From Pseudogracilibacillus auburnensis (GTDB lineage Bacteria; Bacillota; Bacilli; Bacillales; Amphibacillaceae), in the NCBI RefSeq assembly GCF_003201975.1, contig NZ_QJJQ01000008.1:142897-206896 (forward strand): 64,000 nt of DNA, in the 5' to 3' direction. A program made the translations under genes and the position numbers. Within the stretch, counting starts at the first letter, position 1. Every line of letters begins with the position of its first letter. Below are positions 61,766 through 64,000 of the stretch, in pieces. The notes under the pieces were generated by a model, which was given only the letters and a program-made list of their open reading frames with translations, was not told the origin of the DNA and made no database searches.

Positions 61766-63847
61766 ATGAAGAATTTTATTTCTTCAAAAATGGGATTCTT
61801 TACTATCGCAGCTATCTTTATCTGGCTGAAGTCCTATATTATTTATTTGTATGAATTCAACTTGGACATTCAAAATCTGTTACAACACTTTCTATTATTA
61901 ATGAATCCAATTAGTTCAACACTCGTTTTTCTCGGAATAGCATTATTTGCTAGAGGACGTAGAGTTGGTGGGTTTATCATAATTATTCAACTATTTATGA
62001 GTCTATTATTATATGCAAATGTTGTCTTTTACCGCTTCAATAGTGATTTCATTACATTACCTGTACTTACACAAACGAGTAACTTCGGTAGTTTAGGTAG
62101 TAGTATTTTAAGTCTAGTAACTTGGACAGACATTTTTTATTTCCTAGATATAGTTATACTAATCCTTTTGTTTAGAGCAAGTAGACAAGTTTGGTCCAGT
62201 AAGCGAATGAGATTTAAACAACCAATACTTATTATGACTGCAGGTGTGCTTGTTTTTTCTATTAATCTAGGTTTAGCAGAAGTCGATCGACCTCAACTAC
62301 TTAAAAGAACATTTGATCGAAACTACATTGTTAAATATTTGGGTGCATATAATTTTACGATTTATGATGCATTGCAAAATTTGAAAACATCAACTGAACG
62401 GGTATTAGCGGACAGTAATGATATTACAGAAGTTCAAAATTATACAGATAATAAATATATAGAGCCAAATGACAAATTATTTGGAGTTGCTGAAGGGAAA
62501 AATATTATAAAAATTCACCTTGAATCTTTTCAATCTTTTTTAATTGATTACAAGTTACATGGTGAAGAGGTTACACCTTTTATTAACTCTTTAGTTCATG
62601 ATCAAACAAATAATTTTACGTATTTTGAAAACTTTTTCCATCAGACAGAACAAGGAAAAACAGCCGATGCAGAGTTAATTATGGATAACTCTTTGTATGG
62701 CTTACCGCAAGGTGCTGCATTTGTTACGAAAGGAAAAAATACGTATCAAGCACTACCTGCAGTACTTAAACAAAACCAAGGGTATACGAGTGCTGTATTC
62801 CATGGAGATGGGAAATCGTTTTGGAATCGTGATGAAATATACAAAGAGCTCGGTATTGATTATTTCTTTGATGAAGCTTATTATGATATGAGCGAAGATC
62901 AAGTTATTGGTTATGGTTTAAAAGATAAACCTTTCTTTAAGGAATCAATGCCTATATTAGAATCAATGGAACAACCTTTTTATGCACATTTTATGACGTT
63001 AACACACCATCATCCATATCTAATTGATGAAGAGGATGCTACGATTGCGCCAGCGGAGACAAATGACGGTTCAGTAGATCGTTATTTCCAAACGGCTCGA
63101 TATTTAGACGAATCCCTTGAGCAGTTTTTTACCGATTTAAAAGAAGCCGGTTTATATGAAGATTCAATTATTATGCTCTATGGAGACCATTATGGTATTT
63201 CGGAAAATCATACTCGTGCTTTAAGTGAATTGTTTGGAGAAGAAGTAACTCCGTTTAAGTATGCTGAGTTACAACGTGTTCCGTTTATGATAAAAATTCC
63301 TGAAGTAAAAGGTAAAGGTACAATCGACAATTATTCAGGTCAAGTTGATGTGATGCCTACTTTATTACATTTATTAGGAATTAAAGCGCAAGATTATATT
63401 CAATTTGGTACAGACTTATTCTCTGAAAAACACAATGGTTTAGTTGCCTTCAGAAATGGGGACTTTTTCACAGAAGATTACGCAATGGTGAAAGGGATTT
63501 TCTATGATAATCATACTGGTGAAGAGCTAGAGCCAACAGAAGAATTGGAGAATATCAAGCTTAAGGTAGAACATGAGTTAAGTCTTTCTGATAAAGTATT
63601 ACAAGGGGATTTATTAAGATTCTACTCACCAACAGAAAAGTGGGAGCCTGTTAACGCAAAAGATTATTTTTATGATGAAAATCAAATAATAGTCAGCTCG
63701 TTTTTAAAAAATAAATGGCTTGATGATCCTGAGACAGAAACCAACGATGAAGCGGAAAATGATTACTTGGATCATAGCTCAACGAATGGCTCCATTAATA
63801 GTAAAGAAGATAACGTAAGCAAAGAAAATGATACAGATAGAAAATAA
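61766..63847 (+). CDS. ltaS: Lipoteichoic acid synthase
   Basis: A 693-residue polyglycerolphosphate LTA synthase. Five N-terminal transmembrane helices (to about residue 180) are followed by an extracellular sulfatase-fold domain with Glu253 (HLESFQ), the nucleophile Thr299 (EQGKTADAE), and Asp474/His475 (YGDHYG), which bind the catalytic manganese. It polymerises glycerol phosphate from phosphatidylglycerol outside the membrane. The C-terminal 45 residues are an acidic Asn/Asp/Glu/Ser-rich tail beyond the family core. GAGGTG is 9 nt before the ATG. Typical length is about 650, so the tail is extra. Confidence 0.95.
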   Translation: MKNFISSKMGFFTIAAIFIWLKSYIIYLYEFNLDIQNLLQHFLLLMNPISSTLVFLGIALFARGRRVGGFIIIIQLFMSLLLYANVVFYRFNSDFITLPVLTQTSNFGSLGSSILSLVTWTDIFYFLDIVILILLFRASRQVWSSKRMRFKQPILIMTAGVLVFSINLGLAEVDRPQLLKRTFDRNYIVKYLGAYNFTIYDALQNLKTSTERVLADSNDITEVQNYTDNKYIEPNDKLFGVAEGKNIIKIHLESFQSFLIDYKLHGEEVTPFINSLVHDQTNNFTYFENFFHQTEQGKTADAELIMDNSLYGLPQGAAFVTKGKNTYQALPAVLKQNQGYTSAVFHGDGKSFWNRDEIYKELGIDYFFDEAYYDMSEDQVIGYGLKDKPFFKESMPILESMEQPFYAHFMTLTHHHPYLIDEEDATIAPAETNDGSVDRYFQTARYLDESLEQFFTDLKEAGLYEDSIIMLYGDHYGISENHTRALSELFGEEVTPFKYAELQRVPFMIKIPEVKGKGTIDNYSGQVDVMPTLLHLLGIKAQDYIQFGTDLFSEKHNGLVAFRNGDFFTEDYAMVKGIFYDNHTGEELEPTEELENIKLKVEHELSLSDKVLQGDLLRFYSPTEKWEPVNAKDYFYDENQIIVSSFLKNKWLDDPETETNDEAENDYLDHSSTNGSINSKEDNVSKENDTDRK

Positions 63848-63866
63848 CCCGCATAGGCGGTAACCT

Positions 63867-64000
63867 CCCCCTAAAGCTAGAGTAAAAAGTCTCGCTTGGT
63901 ACCGACCCCCGAAAGTTAGAGTAGAAAATCTAACTTTCGGGGGTGTTTTTATGGCCAAATATAGTGAAGAATTTAAACTAAAGCTTGTCACCGAGTATTT
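63867..64000 (+). mobile_element. Left end of an IS3-family (IS150-group-like) element, preceded by a second related end
   Basis: At 63906 onward CCCCCGAAAGTTAGAGTAGA begins an IS3-type left end whose next bases form a 17-bp hairpin (TCTAACTTTCGGGGGTG closing it) that can stop outside transcription. Forty bp upstream, CCCCCTAAAGCTAGAGTAAA (63867-63886) is a diverged copy of the same end. The transposase gene starts at 63951 and the element runs out of the window. Confidence 0.75.
63951..64000 (+). CDS. IS3-family transposase OrfA, 5' end only
   Basis: The first 16 codons, MAKYSEEFKLKLVTEY, are visible before the window ends. They match the start of IS3/IS150-type OrfA, a small HTH protein that binds the element ends. 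The ATG follows the GGGGGTG of the hairpin. Whether the element is intact cannot be seen. Confidence 0.8.
   Translation, partial: MAKYSEEFKLKLVTEY

Overview
The window is a low-GC Gram-positive chromosome segment from a spore-forming member of the Bacillaceae. Evidence: two CotY/CotZ-like and one CotF-like spore coat genes, a tenI-thiS-thiG-thiF cluster behind a TPP riboswitch, a trp operon of B. subtilis order without trpG and controlled by T-boxes, LtaS, strong AGGAGG ribosome sites, and many GC-rich intergenic repeats of the kind seen in halophilic or alkaliphilic Bacillus relatives. Genus (Oceanobacillus/Virgibacillus-like) is a guess. No rRNA, tRNA, CRISPR array or prophage was seen.

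Layout. 1-14 kb holds housekeeping and catabolic genes: two rhodanese sulfurtransferases flanking tag, pepT, a methyltransferase, a VanY-type carboxypeptidase, a metallo-hydrolase, a guanine deaminase-like and a fructosamine kinase-like gene, a PTS-IIC-like membrane protein, a nitroreductase, and a two-gene CydA-like oxidase module with a fused cytochrome c. 14.2-20.9 kb is trpEDCFBA behind a sigma-A promoter and two tandem tryptophan T-boxes. 21-23.8 kb is the thiazole-synthesis operon (minus strand). 24.2-29.2 kb is a type VII secretion effector locus: two small helper proteins, an LXG toxin gene with one in-frame stop, DUF443-type immunity genes (two intact, one decayed), two decayed toxin tips and a DUF4176 gene. 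29.7-33.8 kb holds a lipoprotein, a metal-responsive cadC-cadA operon and a YheO-like regulator. 34.5-40.4 kb is an oligopeptide ABC transporter. 42-50 kb is a sugar module: AraC regulator, binding protein, two permeases, GH65 phosphorylase and beta-phosphoglucomutase, which together would import an alpha-glucobiose, phosphorolyse it and feed glucose-6-P to glycolysis. 50-54 kb is a tandem duplication carrying two nearly identical His-rich coat genes, followed by a repeat element broken by a dead IS1182-type insertion sequence. 54-64 kb holds a thioredoxin-like gene, a YtrA-type regulated ABC operon, exoA, a broken small membrane gene, a nucleobase permease, cotF-like, ltaS and the left end of an IS3-family element.

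Three families of intergenic repeat with terminal inverted repeats (here A, B and C) recur and account for most gene-free stretches. One family A copy has been expanded by a 40-bp minisatellite (about 16 units) and supplies the stop codon and last residues of the neighbouring AraC gene. The most interesting locus is the LXG/DUF443 array, which looks like a TspA/TsaI-type membrane toxin-immunity system caught during cassette turnover. Other candidates are the cytochrome c-fused CydA/CydA' pair, the tandem T-boxes with different tRNA-acceptor pairing bases, and the His-rich coat paralogs.
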